Below, piece by piece: positions 8,265-17,186 of a DNA stretch of 64,000 nucleotides. Made by a program: the position numbers and the translations under genes. Under the pieces are notes generated by a model. The model was not told where the DNA came from, did no database searches, and worked only from the letters and a program-made list of their open reading frames with translations. Origin of the DNA: Haloplasma contractile (GTDB lineage: Bacteria > Bacillota_I > Bacilli_A > Haloplasmatales > Haloplasmataceae); NCBI GenBank assembly GCA_016841945.1, contig JAENYC010000005.1, positions 54,650 through 118,649 of the forward strand, given 5' to 3'. Every line of letters begins with the position of its first letter. The stretch's first letter is position 1.

Positions 8265-9134
8265 ATGAAGTATTTATTTGCGGTAAATCCAGTCTCAGGG
8301 AAAAACAAAGCAAAAGTAAAGATGAATCAACTGGCTGTTTTACTCAGAGAGCATAAAATTAATTTTATCGTTTATGAAACACAGCCTTATCATTATGCTA
8401 ATGATTTAAGAAGTGTCATCAATGAACATAACATCACCCATGTTTTTGCCGTTGGTGGTGATGGTACAGCACATGAGGTATTGAATGCGGTTATTGGTTT
8501 AGATGTATATTTTGGAATCGTGCCATTTGGTTCGGGAAATGATTTTGCGAGAGTATTAAGGTTACCGAAAAATATAGATAAGGTATTTGATATGATTAAA
8601 AAGAATAAACATGTCGTTATTGATGTGGGGAAAGTTAAAGATCGTTACTTTTTAAATTATATCAGTTTAGGATTAGATGTTGAGATTTTAAAACAATCAT
8701 TAAAATATAAACGGTTTTTACACAGTGGTTTTGCCTATGTCATCGCAGTTGTTACAGCTTTAATTACATATAAGTGTCAATCTTATAAAATTAATGATGA
8801 AACGAAACAGCTTTATTTAACCACAGTTCATAATGGTAAATTTTATGGTGGTGGTATGAAAATCAATCCCTTTGCAGAAATCAATGATGGTATTTTAGAT
8901 TTGTGTACGGTTAAAAAAATGAATCGATTTAAATTATTATGCTTATTTCCATCTGTATTTTCAGGGAAACACTTTAAATTTAAAAAATTGGTCGCATTTC
9001 AAAGTAAACGTTATTTTCTCATTGAAACAAATGAGGGAAAAGTACCAGTTGGAATAGATGGAGAATTATATGAATTTGATACGCCAATTGAAATTGAGAT
9101 TGCATCTGAATGTGTGAAGATGATTAGGTATTAA
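8265..9134 (+). CDS. YegS/DgkB-family lipid kinase
   Basis: The 289-residue product has the diacylglycerol-kinase catalytic fold. It starts with NPVSGKNKAK, has the nucleotide-binding signature AVGGDGTAHEVLNAV near residue 64 and PFGSGNDFARVLR near residue 87, then a C-terminal beta-sandwich ending with a GIDGELYEF segment. The length is typical of YegS/DgkB/BmrU. These enzymes phosphorylate diacylglycerol or related lipids at the membrane face using ATP. The gene has its own promoter and a strong hairpin after it, so it is probably transcribed alone. The exact lipid substrate is not certain. Confidence 0.9.
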   Translation: MKYLFAVNPVSGKNKAKVKMNQLAVLLREHKINFIVYETQPYHYANDLRSVINEHNITHVFAVGGDGTAHEVLNAVIGLDVYFGIVPFGSGNDFARVLRLPKNIDKVFDMIKKNKHVVIDVGKVKDRYFLNYISLGLDVEILKQSLKYKRFLHSGFAYVIAVVTALITYKCQSYKINDETKQLYLTTVHNGKFYGGGMKINPFAEINDGILDLCTVKKMNRFKLLCLFPSVFSGKHFKFKKLVAFQSKRYFLIETNEGKVPVGIDGELYEFDTPIEIEIASECVKMIRY

Positions 9135-9160
9135 AAACAACTAACTATTAGTTGTTTTTT
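9133..9160 (+). terminator. Intrinsic terminator
   Basis: A 12-bp stem (AAAAACAACTAA / TTAGTTGTTTTT) with a CTA loop and a T run lies directly after the lipid kinase stop. Confidence 0.85.
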
Positions 9161-9224
9161 TTAATGCTTTTAAACAATCAATCATAAAAAAAGCACGTAT
9201 CCTAAAGTGGAGGTGCAAGAAAAA

Positions 9225-9479
9225 ATGAATGGACGTATTATACATTGGCCACATAAGAATATTATAGGTCGTTTATACTTTTTGACAGAAAAAGTAGATG
9301 ATGAGAATAAACTCATTAATCATTTGTTAGTTCAGGGGATAGAGGGAGTGGTGATTGATAAATTCACAAAATTAGATATAGATAAATGGGTTAAAGTTTC
9401 CCTTGGTATTATTGAAGTAGAGAATGTAGAGGATGCTTACAAGTGTTATTATACCAATTCATTAGATATAAAAGACTAA
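9225..9479 (+). CDS. Hypothetical 84-residue protein
   Basis: The ATG at 9225 follows a tggaggtg ribosome site by 9 nt; an in-frame GTG at 9207 would overlap that site. The product starts MNGRIIHWPHKNIIGRLYFL and is mixed in composition, with no membrane segment or known motif. It sits between the lipid kinase and the second YheC/YheD-like gene, in the same direction. I do not recognise a family. Confidence 0.6.
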   Translation: MNGRIIHWPHKNIIGRLYFLTEKVDDENKLINHLLVQGIEGVVIDKFTKLDIDKWVKVSLGIIEVENVEDAYKCYYTNSLDIKD

Positions 9480-9570
9480 TTTCATCAAACAGCAAGATAG
9501 AAGCCATTTCATATTTAATAGTACATCCATAAACTATTATAGTTTACAAAGTAGGATAAGGAGGGATATC

Positions 9571-10623
9571 GTGATAATAATAGGAATGTTACATCACAGG
9601 AAAGATCCTTACAAAGTGAGAAAAGCATATGCTTATGCAGCAGTTGCTAAAGCAGAAGGGGTAGAATTACTGTTTTTTTCACCAAAAGCCGTTGATTTTA
9701 ATCAAAAGACAATCTTAGGATATCAATATCAAGAGGGTAAGTGGAAAAAGATGGAGCGTCCATTTCCAGATGTCATATATAATGCAGGAAGCCCTGAAAA
9801 GTTGAAAAAATCAAATCAAATTGTCAATCGATTAAAAAAAATGATACCCTTTACTACCCATTCTATTGGTAATAAGTTTTCAGTTTATAAGCGATTAAAA
9901 AAGGATGAAACATATAAAGATTATCTCATTCCTTCTCATGTGATATATGAAGTTAATCAATTTATATATTATATTAATCAATATCAAAAAATTGTTTTTA
10001 AACCAGTTAATGGACATAAAGGACAGGGAATTGTTTTTATTGAAATGGTAAATGATCATTATGAAATTCATCTTGAGAAAGATAAAAAACGATTTAATCA
10101 TGATGAAATGATTAATTTTATAAAAAATAGGCTAAAAAAAGATTCTTATCTTATACAACCCTATATTCAATGTAAAACTAAAAGTGGAAACGCCTATGAC
10201 TTTCGTTTGCATACACAAAAAAATGGGAATGGTGAATGGGTGATTACTGCCATTTATCCAAGAATTGGTCCTCTTGGAAGCATTGTGGCTAATATTAGTA
10301 GTGGTGGGGCGACTAATTATTTAGAACCATTTCTTAAACAAGAATTTAATGATAATTATTATGATATTAAACAATACCTTGAACAATTTAGTTTAAAATT
10401 ATCTAAGAAAATGGATGATATTCAAATACAATATTTTAATGAAACAATTGATGAATTAGGTATTGATGTTGGAATAGATGAACGTAATAAAATTTGGATT
10501 TTTGAAGTCAATTGGCGTCCTGGTTGTCCACCAACCTTTTATCTGGAACTAGATGTTGTGAAGAATATGATTCACTATGCGATTTATATAGCGAAAAGAA
10601 AATCAAATTCTAAAGAAGAGTGA
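9571..10623 (+). CDS. YheC/YheD-like ATP-grasp protein, copy B
   Basis: The GTG start at 9571 follows a strong aaggaggga ribosome site. The 350-residue product is a full-length paralog of the protein at 1561: MIIIGMLHHRKDP at the start, VFKPVNGHKGQGIVFIE for nucleotide binding, PYIQCKTKSGNAYDFRLH, and a DVGIDERNKIWIFEVNWRPG end carrying the metal ligands. This copy has the more usual Glu-Val-Asn-Trp-Arg-Pro ending (copy A has Glu-Val-Lys). The next gene, a CarB-like ATP-grasp ligase, begins 4 bp after the stop. The two form a tight pair in place of the ATP-grasp/MurF-like pair upstream. Confidence 0.8.
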   Translation: MIIIGMLHHRKDPYKVRKAYAYAAVAKAEGVELLFFSPKAVDFNQKTILGYQYQEGKWKKMERPFPDVIYNAGSPEKLKKSNQIVNRLKKMIPFTTHSIGNKFSVYKRLKKDETYKDYLIPSHVIYEVNQFIYYINQYQKIVFKPVNGHKGQGIVFIEMVNDHYEIHLEKDKKRFNHDEMINFIKNRLKKDSYLIQPYIQCKTKSGNAYDFRLHTQKNGNGEWVITAIYPRIGPLGSIVANISSGGATNYLEPFLKQEFNDNYYDIKQYLEQFSLKLSKKMDDIQIQYFNETIDELGIDVGIDERNKIWIFEVNWRPGCPPTFYLELDVVKNMIHYAIYIAKRKSNSKEE

Positions 10624-10627
10624 TTGG

Positions 10628-11836
10628 ATGATGAAGGCTATTGTCTTTATTTGTACGCAAAGGTCTTATTCTAGTCGAGATGCTTTAATTGCTGCTAGGA
10701 GATTAGGATATGAAGTAATATTATTGACGAATCGCTTGTATCAAAAGGAAGAATTTGAAGAAGTAACTAAAATGGTATTATGTGACGTGAATCGCTATGA
10801 AGAATTAAAAAAAACCATCATTGATTTACAAAATCAAGGGATAGATATATTAACTATCATTTCATTTATTGATTATTATGGTTATATAGCGAGTAAACTA
10901 GCGGATGAATTTGGAATAGGGTGTTTTACAACAGATGCAATCCTTAATATGCAGGATAAGGTTTTATCACGTAACTGTTTAAAAAATACGACATATGTTC
11001 CTTGGTTTCAAATCGTAGAACGAAATACTCAAATCAAAACGGATGAAATGATTAAACGACTTCCCTTGATTTTGAAAAATCCTCATTCAACGGGGTCTAA
11101 AGATGTCTATTTAGTCAATACAATGGAAGAATATTTTGAGAAATTAAAACAATTATTTCATAAGAATCATCAAATCATTGTTGAAAAATATTTAGAGGGT
11201 CCACAGTATTTAGTTGAAACCTTGGTAGTAAATCAAAAAGTTCATATTATCGCTGTTATTGAACAAGAGATTTTATTATATAAAGGTCATTCTATTATCA
11301 CAGGGTATAGTTTAAAACATAATATGAGTGAAGAATTTTATAACCCTCTTAAACAGGCTGTTAATGAGATTATTACTTGTCATGGAATGATTAATGGTGG
11401 ATGTCATTTAGAATTACGTTACATAAATCATAAACATTGGAAATTAATAGAAATAAATCCAAGAATATCAGGTGCTGGGATGAATCAATTCATTTTATAT
11501 GGAACAGGTATTAATTTAGTTGAAGAGACCATTAAATTGGCACTAAAAAAACCATGTCAACCAACTCCTAAATATGAACTTTTTACCAATGCACAGTATT
11601 TAATTTGTTTACTAACAGGCAAGTTATTAAAAGTAACTGGACGAAATGATGCCCTTCATTCACAAGGGGTCATTCAAGTGTTTATAAAACCAAGAAGAGG
11701 GCAAAGTATCTATCCTCCTATTACAATGGGAAATCGTTATGCCTTTGTCATCGCCAATGGACTTAGTGAAAGTGAAGCAAAAATAAATGCGAAAGTAGCA
11801 GCTAGTAAAATTAAATTTCATATATTGAGAGAATAA
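10628..11836 (+). CDS. CarB/BacD-like ATP-grasp ligase, copy 2
   Basis: The 402-residue product is a paralog of the ligase at 6607 over its full length. Matching blocks are LPLILKNPHSTGSKDVYLV, VEKYLEGPQYLVETLVV, CHLELRYI, KLIEINPRISGAGMNQFI and a C-terminal PPITMGNRYAFVIANG. Two ATGs in tandem (10628 and 10631) are possible starts; the paralog favours the second. It closes a run of six ligase-type genes and is followed by a hairpin. ATP-dependent amide ligation is the family activity; the product is unknown. Confidence 0.82.
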   Translation: MMKAIVFICTQRSYSSRDALIAARRLGYEVILLTNRLYQKEEFEEVTKMVLCDVNRYEELKKTIIDLQNQGIDILTIISFIDYYGYIASKLADEFGIGCFTTDAILNMQDKVLSRNCLKNTTYVPWFQIVERNTQIKTDEMIKRLPLILKNPHSTGSKDVYLVNTMEEYFEKLKQLFHKNHQIIVEKYLEGPQYLVETLVVNQKVHIIAVIEQEILLYKGHSIITGYSLKHNMSEEFYNPLKQAVNEIITCHGMINGGCHLELRYINHKHWKLIEINPRISGAGMNQFILYGTGINLVEETIKLALKKPCQPTPKYELFTNAQYLICLLTGKLLKVTGRNDALHSQGVIQVFIKPRRGQSIYPPITMGNRYAFVIANGLSESEAKINAKVAASKIKFHILRE

Positions 11837-11867
11837 AAGATTAGAAGCAAAAGCTTTTAATCTTTTT
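11835..11867 (+). terminator. Intrinsic terminator ending the ligase locus
   Basis: A 14-bp stem with one mismatch (AAAAGATTAGAAGC / GCTTTTAATCTTTT) has an AAAA loop and a T-rich tail. Confidence 0.75.
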
Positions 11868-11998
11868 ATGATGTATTGTTATAGGATATAGGAATAAAAT
11901 ATAGGATGAATAACATGGATGATGAAAATAAATTATTTGTGACAGAGCAAAAGTTGAAGAAATCGCCCCTTTGTTTGAAATGAGAAGGTTTAGAATAA

Positions 11999-12222
11999 AT
12001 TGGTAAGATTAATAAGGCTAAAATTATTGACGAAGCATATGGTGTTCTAGATGAGTTACAAAGAATATCTTGGCGAGGTACCTTTATTATTGCGCCAGAT
12101 GGCATATTAAAACATCTATCTGTTAATCATGGAGAAGGTGACGTAATGTTGATGAGGTACTACTGAGGCTTGAAGTCTTTCAAAATGAAATCGAAGGAAA
12201 ATTGGTTCCATGCGGTTGGTAA
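11999..12222 (+). pseudogene. Decayed peroxiredoxin (AhpC/Prx family) C-terminal remnant
   Basis: Forward translation gives KIIDEAYGVLDELQ, then SWRGTFIIAPDGILKHLSV, typical of 2-Cys peroxiredoxins. A frameshift near 12160 leads into DEVLLRLEVFQNEIEGKLVPCGW and a stop. The resolving-cysteine tail (V-C-P-x-G-W in normal Prx) reads VPCGW here. Stops interrupt the upstream part, where only a short KVEEIAPLFE-like piece (near 11955) recalls the start of the family. The gene is clearly broken. The stretch 11868-11998 holds only these decayed fragments. Confidence 0.75.
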
Positions 12223-12328
12223 TCAGGAAAAGCATTTATTGATAAGGATTAATATATAAAAATCCAAGTGAATGCTTGGATTTATTGATATTTGGTTGTA
12301 TAATATAAAAGAAAAGGAGGTTATTTTT

Positions 12329-12883
12329 GTGAGAAAGTTTTTAAAAACAGAAATTGATTTATTATATGAAGAGATACAACCAGAAGAAGAAGTTTTATGG
12401 CGTGGAAAACCTCGATTAATTCCTAACCTCTCTTTTATTACAACACTTATTTTAATTTTACTCACAGATATTGTTTTTATTATCATGCGTTATTTAAAGT
12501 TAAATAATCAATTTGATATCAATACCATATTTTTAGATTGGTTTTTAATTTCTTTATTGATTAGTGCAATCGTCATAATTTTCTATTTATTTTATTATTC
12601 ACAAAAGTATTATCAAAATATGATAAATATTTTCTATGTGATAACAAGTACACGGTTGTTAATATTTAATAGTAAGAAAGGAAAAATTGTTCTTTCAAAA
12701 TTATTTCCTACTGTAAAGTTATTACGTCTTAAGAAAACCATTTTTGATTCTAATACAATCGTGTTTGATATTGAAATGATTGAAGATAGGATGGTTGAAA
12801 TTGGGTTTAATAATATTAATGATGCAGATGAAGTCATGGATATTATTAAACATCAGCTAAAACATTTAAAAAATAAAGATTAA
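12329..12883 (+). CDS. Membrane protein with a bacterial PH-like domain
   Basis: The GTG at 12329 follows an aaaggaggt ribosome site. The 184-residue product starts with a short cytosolic part containing EEVLWRGKPR, a sequence common just before bacterial PH-like domains. Two hydrophobic segments follow (about residues 30-50 and 68-88). The beta-rich C-terminal part has YVITSTRLLIFNSKKGKIVL and IGFNNINDADEVMDIIKHQL, the typical end of these domains. The role is unknown; such proteins are often small membrane scaffolds. A hairpin follows it. Confidence 0.7.
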   Translation: MRKFLKTEIDLLYEEIQPEEEVLWRGKPRLIPNLSFITTLILILLTDIVFIIMRYLKLNNQFDINTIFLDWFLISLLISAIVIIFYLFYYSQKYYQNMINIFYVITSTRLLIFNSKKGKIVLSKLFPTVKLLRLKKTIFDSNTIVFDIEMIEDRMVEIGFNNINDADEVMDIIKHQLKHLKNKD

Positions 12884-12913
12884 AAGAATATGATTGCCAT
12901 ATTCTTTTTTTTT
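12884..12913. terminator. Bidirectional terminator
   Basis: A 9-bp stem (AAGAATATG / CATATTCTT) with an ATTGC loop and a run of nine T lies between convergent genes. Confidence 0.8.
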
Positions 12914-12915
12914 GC

Positions 12916-13878
12916 TTATTTAGGCATTACCGTATAGTAAATAAGATACTCTTCTAGGGTGAGGTTATTCTCGTAGATGATAGTTGCCACATCAACGCCA
13001 ACATATCGCAAATGCCAAGGTTCATAACGATAGCCAGTTATGTCTTCTTTATCTTTAGGATACCGCTCGATGAAACCAAAACGATGGGCATTGTGTTTGA
13101 TAAATTGTCCTTCCTCTGTGTTTGAAAAATCTTCTATTAATAAAAATTCAATCGCGCGACATGTAATATCAACTGCTAAACCCGTTTGATGTTCACTATG
13201 ACCTGGTCGTGCACTAAATAAATCCGCATTTCCTATTTCTAATGTATATCGATTGTATATCATCTCTTGTTTTTGATAAGACCGATACCCATTAGATAGA
13301 TATAGAATATAGCCATGTTTTTTTGCTTCTTTGAATAATGCTTTATAGGCTTGATAGGCCTCTTCTTGTAGGTAATATCGACTATTATCATCGATGAGTA
13401 AGTTCACTTCTTCAGTAAAGACTAAATGATTAGGGATATAATCTTTTTTCAAGGCGTAGTTCTTATTCACAAGCGTTAAGAGATTATCAAGATTTATTGC
13501 TTCTTGAATATATTGATAAAAATCTTTTGTGATGTGTGGATGGTGTGTTAAATTAATCGCTGCTTTGTAAGATATTTGTTTTTTAGTTCTTATGGTTTCA
13601 TAATCATGGATATTTTGAAAATCAAAAGTTTTTATTTTCAGATAAGAAAACAATACCTCTTTTGAAATTTCACTTCTGATTATGTCATTCATTTGGTTTT
13701 CTGTTAGGATAGCTTCAAGTATTTTTAAATCAGTTTGATTATAACCAAGGGCTTGGTAATGATTATAGTGGGTGGGTTGTATGGTGATGTTAGTAGGTGG
13801 GTTTGTGATTGCTTCGTTCATAATTAACGCCATAGATGCAAATATTATAAAGAGTAGGTACTTAGTATATCGATTCAT
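12916..13878 (-). CDS. VanY/D-Ala-D-Ala carboxypeptidase-family metallopeptidase, membrane-anchored
   Basis: The 320-residue product starts with an N-terminal hydrophobic anchor (YLLFIIFASMALIMNEAI). Its C-terminal half is a VanY/DacB-type zinc peptidase: YLSNGYRSYQKQ, the SARPGHSEHQTGLAVDIT block with the first His and Asp ligands, and YEPWHLRYVG with the catalytic Glu and third zinc ligand His. All expected catalytic residues appear present. The family trims D-Ala-D-Ala ends of peptidoglycan stems outside the cell. Peptidoglycan or another D-amino-acid peptide would be the substrate, which matters if this lineage lacks a normal wall. Confidence 0.85.
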   Translation of the reverse strand: MNRYTKYLLFIIFASMALIMNEAITNPPTNITIQPTHYNHYQALGYNQTDLKILEAILTENQMNDIIRSEISKEVLFSYLKIKTFDFQNIHDYETIRTKKQISYKAAINLTHHPHITKDFYQYIQEAINLDNLLTLVNKNYALKKDYIPNHLVFTEEVNLLIDDNSRYYLQEEAYQAYKALFKEAKKHGYILYLSNGYRSYQKQEMIYNRYTLEIGNADLFSARPGHSEHQTGLAVDITCRAIEFLLIEDFSNTEEGQFIKHNAHRFGFIERYPKDKEDITGYRYEPWHLRYVGVDVATIIYENNLTLEEYLIYYTVMPK

Positions 13879-13955
13879 ATTTCATCAAATCCTTTATTTA
13901 ATTGATGGTTATTATGTGGTAAAATAAGGAATAGATTAAAAACTTGAGTGATTTT

Positions 13956-16595
13956 ATGAAAAAACTCATTTTAATAGATGGGAATAGTTTATTATATAGG
14001 GCTTACTATGCTACAGCTTATAGTGGAACCTTAATGAAGAGTTCAAAAGGGTTACCGACCAATGCTTTATATGCTTTTTCAGTCATGATGTTAAATATTT
14101 TAGAAAATTATGAATTCAGTCATATGTTGGTTGCTTTTGATGCAGGTAAAACAACGTTTAGACATGAAACATATAAAGAATATAAAGGGAAGAGAAAGCC
14201 AACACCTGATGAACTCCTCCAACAAATCCCTATTACGAAACAATTACTTGATGTATTAAATGTTAAGCGTTATGAACTTGAATTATATGAGGCTGATGAT
14301 ATTATTGGAACCTTATCCAGACTGGCTGAAACAAAAGGTTTTGATGAGATTGATATCATCTCAAGTGATAAAGATTTATTACAACTTGTTACCGATAAAA
14401 CACATGTGAATTTAACGCAAAAAGGGTTAACTGAAATAGAAGAATATACCGTAGAACATTTAAAGGAAGTGTATGGGTTAACCCCTAATCAAATTATTGA
14501 TTTAAAGGGATTAATGGGAGATGCATCTGATAATATCCCTGGAGTTCCAGGAGTTGGCCAAAAAACTGCACTCAAATTATTGTCAGCGTATCAATCTGTC
14601 GAGAATCTATTGAATCATACGGAAGCGTTAAAGGGTAAATTAAAGGAAAAAATTGAATCCAATAAGGAAATCGCTAGACTTAGTAAAAACTTAGCCACGA
14701 TCAATACGAGTTCTCCGATAGATATTACCTTAGATGATACGTTGTATCATCCATATGATGAAGATAAACTCATCGATTTCTTTCAATCAGTTGATTTTCA
14801 ATCCCTTATAAAAAAAGTTAATTTAAATAAAACAAAAGAAGAAAAAGAAGAAATATTTAATTATACAATAGTTGATGACTCAACTTCTCTTGATTCTATA
14901 TTATTGAATAACTCCACTATTATTATTGAAACTTTTGGTCAAAATTATCACAAAAGCGAGTTATTGGGATTAGCGATTGTGAATGAAAAAGGAAGATTTT
15001 ATATCCCATTTGATATAATTGAACAATCTTTAACCGTTGAGATGTTTTTAAAAGATCCTACAATTAAAAAAACAACCTTTGATTTAAAAAAAGCAAAAGT
15101 CGCTTTAAAGTGGAAGGGGTATGATTTAAATGGTGTGACTTTTGATTTATTAACAGCTGCCTATATTGTTAATCCGTCAATATCAAAGGAAGATTTTAAA
15201 GTCATCGCCACCTATTTTCATTATCAAGATGTGAGTTATGATGAAGAAGTATATGGGAAAAATACGAAGTATCATCATCCTGGGATAGAGGCAGTAAGCT
15301 TACATGCGATGAAAAAATGTGTCGCATTGGAAAAGTTAAAAAAAGTAGTAGAAGATCAATTAAAAGAAAATGATCAATACAAATTATATCATGAACTTGA
15401 ATTACCATTATCGATTGTTCTGGCTGATATGGAGTATGAAGGGATTAAAATCGACCGTGTGTCCTTAGATGATTTAGGAAATAGATTAAAGAAGAGAATT
15501 GAAGATGTTGAAGGGGAGATTCATCAACTAGCGGGTAAGTCGTTTAATGTTTCTTCACCAAAGCAATTAGGAGAAGTCCTATTTGAAGATTTAAAACTTC
15601 GCGTTATAAAGAAGACTAAAACGGGTTATTCCACGAGTATCGATGTATTAGAAAAATTAAAAGATGAACATCCAATCATCGAGAAGATTATGGAATATAG
15701 AACCATGACTAAATTATACAGTACCTATGTAGAAGGATTAAGACAGGTGATTTATAAGGATGATAAAGTGCATACCATCTTTAATCAAGCTTTAACCGCA
15801 ACAGGAAGATTATCATCAACTGAACCCAATATTCAAAATATTCCGATTCGATATGAAGAAGGCAGACAAATAAGAAGATCATTTGTACCTTCTCATAAAG
15901 GGGATTTTATTTTATCTGCGGATTATTCTCAAATTGAATTACGGATTTTAGCGCATCTTTCAAATGCTCATAATTTAATCGAAGCTTTTGTGAATGATTT
16001 AGATATTCATACCAAAACCGCAATGGATGTTTTTGGGGTAAAGAAGGATGAGGTGACATCTTTAATGAGAAGACAGGCTAAAGCTGTTAACTTTGGAATC
16101 ATCTATGGTATTTCAGCCTTTGGTTTATCTGAGAACTTAGGGATTCAACCAAAAGAAGCACAGAAATTTATTGATAAATATTTAGAAACCTATCCAGGGA
16201 TAAAAGAATTTATGGATAAAATTGTCCATGAGGCAAAATTAAACGGTTATGTGGAAACCTTGTTTAAAAGAAGACGATATATCCCGGAACTCACCAGTAA
16301 AAATTATAATGTGAGACAGTTTGGAGAAAGAACTGCGATGAACGCTCCTATTCAAGGAAGTGCAGCCGATATTATTAAAATAGCGATGATTAATGTTTAT
16401 AACCGAATAGAAAAAGAAAAATTACAGTCAAAATTATTAGTTCAAGTCCATGATGAGTTAATATTTGATGTTAAAAAAGAGGAATTAGAAAAAATGAAAA
16501 AAATTGTTGAAGAAGAGATGGAAAACGCGGTATCTCTACAAGTTCCATTAAAAGTCGATATGAACTACGGTCATAGTTGGTATGATGCGAAATAA
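13956..16595 (+). CDS. polA: DNA polymerase I
   Basis: The 879-residue product starts MKKLILIDGNSLLYRAYYA at 13956; a TTG at 13944 is possible but less usual. Domains in order are an N-terminal 5'-nuclease (about 1-290, with SSDKDLLQLV and GVPGVGQKTA), a middle 3'-5' exonuclease-like domain that lacks the acidic proofreading residues (IIETFGQN where Asp/Glu are expected), and a family A polymerase. Polymerase motifs A (DYSQIELRILAHLS), B (RRQAKAVNFGIIYGIS) and C (QVHDELIFDV) are intact. A proofreading-dead middle domain is common in Firmicutes. It fills gaps in repair and Okazaki processing. mutM and coaE follow, with one inserted unit in between. Confidence 0.97.
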   Translation: MKKLILIDGNSLLYRAYYATAYSGTLMKSSKGLPTNALYAFSVMMLNILENYEFSHMLVAFDAGKTTFRHETYKEYKGKRKPTPDELLQQIPITKQLLDVLNVKRYELELYEADDIIGTLSRLAETKGFDEIDIISSDKDLLQLVTDKTHVNLTQKGLTEIEEYTVEHLKEVYGLTPNQIIDLKGLMGDASDNIPGVPGVGQKTALKLLSAYQSVENLLNHTEALKGKLKEKIESNKEIARLSKNLATINTSSPIDITLDDTLYHPYDEDKLIDFFQSVDFQSLIKKVNLNKTKEEKEEIFNYTIVDDSTSLDSILLNNSTIIIETFGQNYHKSELLGLAIVNEKGRFYIPFDIIEQSLTVEMFLKDPTIKKTTFDLKKAKVALKWKGYDLNGVTFDLLTAAYIVNPSISKEDFKVIATYFHYQDVSYDEEVYGKNTKYHHPGIEAVSLHAMKKCVALEKLKKVVEDQLKENDQYKLYHELELPLSIVLADMEYEGIKIDRVSLDDLGNRLKKRIEDVEGEIHQLAGKSFNVSSPKQLGEVLFEDLKLRVIKKTKTGYSTSIDVLEKLKDEHPIIEKIMEYRTMTKLYSTYVEGLRQVIYKDDKVHTIFNQALTATGRLSSTEPNIQNIPIRYEEGRQIRRSFVPSHKGDFILSADYSQIELRILAHLSNAHNLIEAFVNDLDIHTKTAMDVFGVKKDEVTSLMRRQAKAVNFGIIYGISAFGLSENLGIQPKEAQKFIDKYLETYPGIKEFMDKIVHEAKLNGYVETLFKRRRYIPELTSKNYNVRQFGERTAMNAPIQGSAADIIKIAMINVYNRIEKEKLQSKLLVQVHDELIFDVKKEELEKMKKIVEEEMENAVSLQVPLKVDMNYGHSWYDAK

Positions 16596-16656
16596 AGTGT
16601 CATATTATAAAGTACATTGTCATACTATGTATAGGGAGAGGTATATTCATATATAT

Positions 16657-16691
16657 AAAAATAGCGTTTGGTTAAACCAAGCGCTATTTTT
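16657..16691. terminator. Bidirectional terminator
   Basis: A long hairpin joins AAAAATAGCG and CGCTATTTTT, with an inner TTGG/CCAA stem, between polA and the convergent small membrane gene. Confidence 0.8.
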
Positions 16692-16989
16692 ATTTCCACA
16701 TAAAATGAACACTAATATAAAAACAATAATAAATATTTAAAACAATATGACAGCCATTATATATGATACGAAAAATCTTACTAGAAAATTTTAATGAATT
16801 TTTTATGCCTATGAAAATCATTGCGATTGTTAAGATTGAAAAAACCAGACACCTTAAATCATTAGCATTAAATCCATCAACGCATCCACATCCAAATATT
16901 TTAACAAATAAGACAGTATCAAAATAATAATAAAATGGAAATAGGATGGGAGTAAGAATAAATGGTAGTAATAATTTAAATATTTTCAT
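16690..16989 (-). CDS. Small three-helix membrane protein, unknown
   Basis: The ATG at 16989 lies 6 nt after an aggtgagg ribosome site. The 99-residue product is strongly hydrophobic, with about three membrane segments (near residues 4-24, 50-63 and 78-95). It has a GCGC pair and further cysteines. No known family was recognised. It separates polA from the surface-protein gene and is transcribed away from the latter. Confidence 0.6.
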   Translation of the reverse strand: MKIFKLLLPFILTPILFPFYYYFDTVLFVKIFGCGCVDGFNANDLRCLVFSILTIAMIFIGIKNSLKFSSKIFRIIYNGCHIVLNIYYCFYISVHFMWK

Positions 16990-17066
16990 AATGAACCTCA
17001 CCTGTTATTGTTAAATTTATCATACCAGTTTAATTATTACTTGTAAAGGATTTAAAAAAAACAATA

Positions 17067-17137
17067 CATTAGACAAGTTATGTCAAATTTTTTATTCATG
17101 ATAGGATAAGATTAGTGATGTCTAATGAAACATTAGA
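17067..17137 (+). promoter_or_regulatory. Operator-like cluster of CATTAGA sites
   Basis: CATTAGA occurs at 17067-17073, and a perfect inverted pair TCTAATG-AAA-CATTAGA occurs at 17121-17137. They lie 50-120 bp upstream of the surface-protein gene at 17187, in the divergent intergenic region. The spacing suits a dimeric repressor or activator. No regulator is assigned. Confidence 0.4.
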
Positions 17138-17186
17138 TAGTAAAATACACATTAACTAATGCCTAATACAATAATAGGAGGTCAAG

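Noticed and set aside
11866..12105. 79-codon minus-strand frame
   Set aside because: It lies opposite the peroxiredoxin remnant; the plus-strand similarity explains the region.
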